From: JACRLV01 sp045863555
Lineage (GTDB): Bacteria; Planctomycetota; Phycisphaerae; UBA1845; Fen-1342
Direction: 5' to 3'
Length of the DNA stretch: 36,378 nt
Assembly: GCA_045863555.1 (NCBI GenBank)
Contig: BTUU01000029.1
Location: forward strand, 1 to 36,378
Part shown: positions 34,453 to 36,378 of the stretch, in pieces
Layout: each line of letters opens with the position of its first letter
Numbering within the stretch: the stretch's first letter is position 1
The notes under the pieces: generated by a model
What the model was told of the DNA's origin: nothing
The model's input: the letters and a program-made list of their open reading frames with translations, nothing else
The model's database searches: none
Position numbers and translations under genes: made by a program

Positions 34453-34559
34453 GCATCTCTCCTTAACGGCCCCTTCGGCGGCCGCGGTACCGTTTCTGAG
34501 GCGCGTGAGCAGCGGGAAGTTCCGAATTCGGGCGCAATTGGCGAAAGGGGCGCAGAGAG

Positions 34560-34632
34560 TCCCCCCAACGGGACTCGAACCCGTGTCTCCAGGATGAGAA
34601 CCTGATATCCTAGGCCGCTAGACGATGGGGGG
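34560..34632 (-). tRNA. tRNA-Glu (anticodon CUC)
   Basis: Read on the minus strand, 73 bases fold as a complete cloverleaf: acceptor CCCCCCA with TGGGGGG, D arm GTCTAGCGGCCTAGGAT (typical of tRNA-Glu), anticodon stem TCAGG/CCTGG with loop TTCTCAT and anticodon CTC at 34598-34596, and T arm ACGGG/CCCGT with loop TTCGAGT. The discriminator is A. The first pair is C1-G72 rather than the usual G1-C72 of tRNA-Glu. CCA is not encoded. It lies downstream of asnA on the same strand. Confidence 0.93.
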
Positions 34633-34633
34633 A

Positions 34634-34679
34634 GGGTCACGGTCGCACGCCCGTTCGGCGTCGCCTCGACCGTGAACCC
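34634..34679 (-). repeat. Composite inverted repeat between asnA and tRNA-Glu
   Basis: GGGTCACGGTCG (34634-34645) pairs with CGACCGTGAACCC (34667-34679), 12 bp with one bulged base. Inside is a second stem ACGCC (34647-34651) with GGCGT (34657-34661). There is no U-run after it, and it ends 1-2 bases before the tRNA 5' end. It could end asnA transcripts or mark a processing site ahead of the tRNA. Confidence 0.6.
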
Positions 34680-34713
34680 GAGACGTTATTCCGATCCCGC
34701 CTGCGTGTCAATC

Positions 34714-35946
34714 TCACTCGATCGTGAAGATGTTTCGCTTGCGGCAGATCTCCTTGAGCTGTTTCGGCCAGACCGTCGCGCTCACTTCGCCGAGGTGCGC
34801 CTTCCGCAGCAGCAGCATCGTCGTCCGCGACTGGCCGATACCGCCGCCGATGGACAGCGGAATCTGGTCGTTCAGAATCGCCTGGTGATAGGGCAGCTTC
34901 AGGAAGTCGTTCTGATTTGTCAGCTGGAGCTGCTGTTTGAGCGTCTCCTTGGTCACGCGGACGCCCATCGAGCTCAGCTCGTGCCGCCGCTTCGTGATCG
35001 GGTTCCAGACGAGGATGTCGCCGTTCAGTCCGTGCGTCGGCTTGCCTTTGTCGCTGGTGGTCGGCGTGACCCAGTCGTCATAGTCGGCCGCCCGCATCTC
35101 GTGCGGATAGCCATCCTCCAGCGTCCAGCCGATGCCGATGATGAAGATCGCCGGAGAGATTTCCTGGAGGAACCGGCTCTCGCGCTGCTTGCGCGGCAGG
35201 TCGGGGTAGCGCTCCAGCATCTCCTCGGCATGCACGAATGTCAGTTCCTGCGGCAGCGGCGGGCAGCGGTCGGTCCGCAGCTTCGGGAATTCGCGCAGCA
35301 CGAAGTCTTCCGCGCCTTTGATCACCCGCCAGATCGCCCGCACCGTCTCCTTCAGGTACTTGAGCGATCGCTGCTCCGGCGCGATCACCTTCTCCCAGTC
35401 CCACTGGTCCACGTACGCGCTGTGGTCGTGGTCGAGGAAGTAGTCCTTGCGGACGGCCCGCATGTCCGTCACGAGCCCTTCGCCCAGATGCATCCCGAAC
35501 TGCTTGAGCGCCATGCGTTTCCACTTCGTCGCCGCCTGCACCACCTGGGCCCGGATGGGCTCCTTGAGCCCCAGCCCGCAGCGGAAGTCGATCGGTGTCC
35601 GCGAGCCGTCGCGGTCGAGGTAGTCGTTTACGCCGCTCTCTTCAGAGACGATCAGCGGCACCTCGACGCGGATGAGGTTCAGCTCGCGGCACAGCCCGTC
35701 CTCGATGAAGCGCTTCACGGCCGCGTTGGCGACCTGCGTCTCCTTCGGGCTCAGCAGCGAGTGGTAGTCCGTCGGGAGGATCTTCTCGACCTCTTCGTAT
35801 GTGCTGACGCCCGGCCCGGCGAGGTCGGCCTGCTTGCCGGTCGCGGCCTTCGACGCAGGCGGTGCGTGTTTTTCTCCGGTGGGTGCGTGGGCTTTCGCGC
35901 GGGGAGTCTTCGCGTCGGGTTTCGGGGAATGCGTCGTGGCCTTCAT
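34714..35946 (-). CDS. asnA: Aspartate--ammonia ligase (asparagine synthetase A)
   Basis: AsnA makes asparagine from aspartate, ammonia and ATP; it has a class II tRNA-synthetase fold. Recognisable are YVDQWDWEKVI, the ATP-binding GLNGDILVWNP and ELSSMGVRV, and SIGGGIGQSRTTMLLLRKAH at residues about 365-384. The 410-residue length is well above the roughly 330 of E. coli AsnA, mainly because of an N-terminal extension of about 55 residues rich in Lys, Pro and Ala (MKATTHSPKPDAKTPRAK and on). ATG 35946 has AGGAG seven bases upstream, so the extension is probably translated; the frame is open further upstream but lacks family sequence. Confidence 0.94.
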   Translation of the reverse strand: MKATTHSPKPDAKTPRAKAHAPTGEKHAPPASKAATGKQADLAGPGVSTYEEVEKILPTDYHSLLSPKETQVANAAVKRFIEDGLCRELNLIRVEVPLIVSEESGVNDYLDRDGSRTPIDFRCGLGLKEPIRAQVVQAATKWKRMALKQFGMHLGEGLVTDMRAVRKDYFLDHDHSAYVDQWDWEKVIAPEQRSLKYLKETVRAIWRVIKGAEDFVLREFPKLRTDRCPPLPQELTFVHAEEMLERYPDLPRKQRESRFLQEISPAIFIIGIGWTLEDGYPHEMRAADYDDWVTPTTSDKGKPTHGLNGDILVWNPITKRRHELSSMGVRVTKETLKQQLQLTNQNDFLKLPYHQAILNDQIPLSIGGGIGQSRTTMLLLRKAHLGEVSATVWPKQLKEICRKRNIFTIE

Positions 35947-36122
35947 AGGGCATCTCCTGCGTAAACAGGCGCAGCCGGCGGGGCCGAGCTGCCGGTCCCG
36001 GGCCGGCGCTTGGTACGGGGATGGGCAATCCGCATACCGGCCAACCGGTGGGGCTGGCGATCGGGGAGGGAGGTGTGTGCGGACGGTGTGAATCTGATTC
36101 TCTGGGAGGGGGGGCGGGCGGC

Positions 36123-36378
36123 GGAACCGCATTTGGAGCGAATGCGCCCAAGGCGCCCAAACTTCTATCTTCGTGTGTGCCGGGTTGGGTATCTAATTTA
36201 TCGGGACGTTGAACGGGGATTCGCGGTGGGGGAAACCGCGTTTGGAGCGAACTGGCCGAAGGTTGCCAAACTTCTTTCTGCGCGTGTGCCGGGTTGGCAA
36301 TGTTGGTTATCAGAACGTCGGGAACCGCGTTTTGAGCACGCTGGCGGAAGGTGATCATGCTCATTTTCTTGTGTGTGC
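36123..36378. repeat. Degenerate ~90-110-bp direct repeats at the right end
   Basis: Three related units start at 36123, 36231 and 36321 with GGAACCGCxTTTxGAGC-like sequence; the first two also share a CCAAACTTCT block and GTGTGCCGGGTTGG, and then a GACGTT/AACGTC segment. The third is truncated by the window edge. The stretch 35947-36122, upstream of asnA, holds no gene I can support. Confidence 0.7.

Noticed and set aside
33511..34605. A 364-codon plus-strand frame
   Set aside because: It is antisense to the AhpD-like and rhodanese genes and reaches into the tRNA; Arg/His-rich shadow.
36010..36354. A 114-codon plus-strand frame over the right-end repeats
   Set aside because: Reported as a repeat rather than a gene: no convincing start site, the two best units lie in different frames, and the third carries a stop.

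Overview
The window is GC-rich bacterial chromosomal DNA, almost certainly from the phylum Planctomycetota and most like Phycisphaerae or relatives. The evidence is the mix of secreted proteins ending in paired dockerin-like EF-hand motifs, large secreted HYR/Ig-like and propeller proteins, a decapeptide-repeat zinc-ribbon protein, a fatty-acid-synthase-like KS/CLF/FabZ/ACP cluster, and housekeeping genes (rpmE, prfA, ispE, dnaG, rpoD, folC, asnA, a tRNA-Glu) that place it on a chromosome rather than a plasmid. I see no rRNA, CRISPR array, insertion sequence or prophage.

Layout. 1-1118: 3' part of folC (+). 1144-3649: minus-strand group rpmE, prfA, ispE, with a promoter-like element upstream of rpmE and a strong terminator hairpin between rpmE and prfA. 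3899-8083: plus-strand lipid or polyketide cluster with FabZ-like dehydratase 1, an acyl carrier protein with an unusual insertion, FabZ-like dehydratase 2, a ketosynthase that has lost all three catalytic residues (chain-length-factor-like), and an intact ketosynthase. 8137-13853: plus-strand operon of an ECF sigma factor, a soluble anti-sigma-like protein, a TPR-CHAT cysteine protease and a secreted subtilisin-like protease with dockerin motifs; the last three genes are joined by ATGA overlaps. 13918-17233: birA, a 7-TM protein of unknown role, a PfkB sugar or nucleoside kinase and a small 2-TM protein. 17443-20030: two overlapping secreted amidohydrolase paralogues on the minus strand, one with a full metal-ligand set and one that has lost it. 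20113-25456: two large secreted proteins on the minus strand, each followed by a terminator. 25561-26265: the decapeptide-repeat protein (minus). 26374-30148: dnaG-rpoD with a good sigma-70-type promoter. 30168-30766: an antitoxin-like gene with a PIN toxin broken by two frameshifts. 30860-33382: a secreted propeller-like protein with dockerin motifs. 33490-34452: rhodanese/membrane fusion followed by an AhpD-like protein (minus). 34560-35946: tRNA-Glu(CUC), an inverted repeat, and asnA (minus). 36123-36378: degenerate direct repeats running off the window.

The most interesting unit is the sigma / anti-sigma-like / TPR-CHAT / subtilase operon. Its order resembles the type III-E CRISPR output module, in which a TPR-CHAT protease (Csx29) cleaves an inhibitor (Csx30) of an ECF sigma factor, but no CRISPR parts are present here. 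The second is the pairing of an active ketosynthase with a catalytically dead one next to two dehydratases and a modified ACP, which suggests a dedicated acyl-chain-building complex rather than ordinary housekeeping fatty acid synthesis. Functions are read from motifs by eye; no database search was run.
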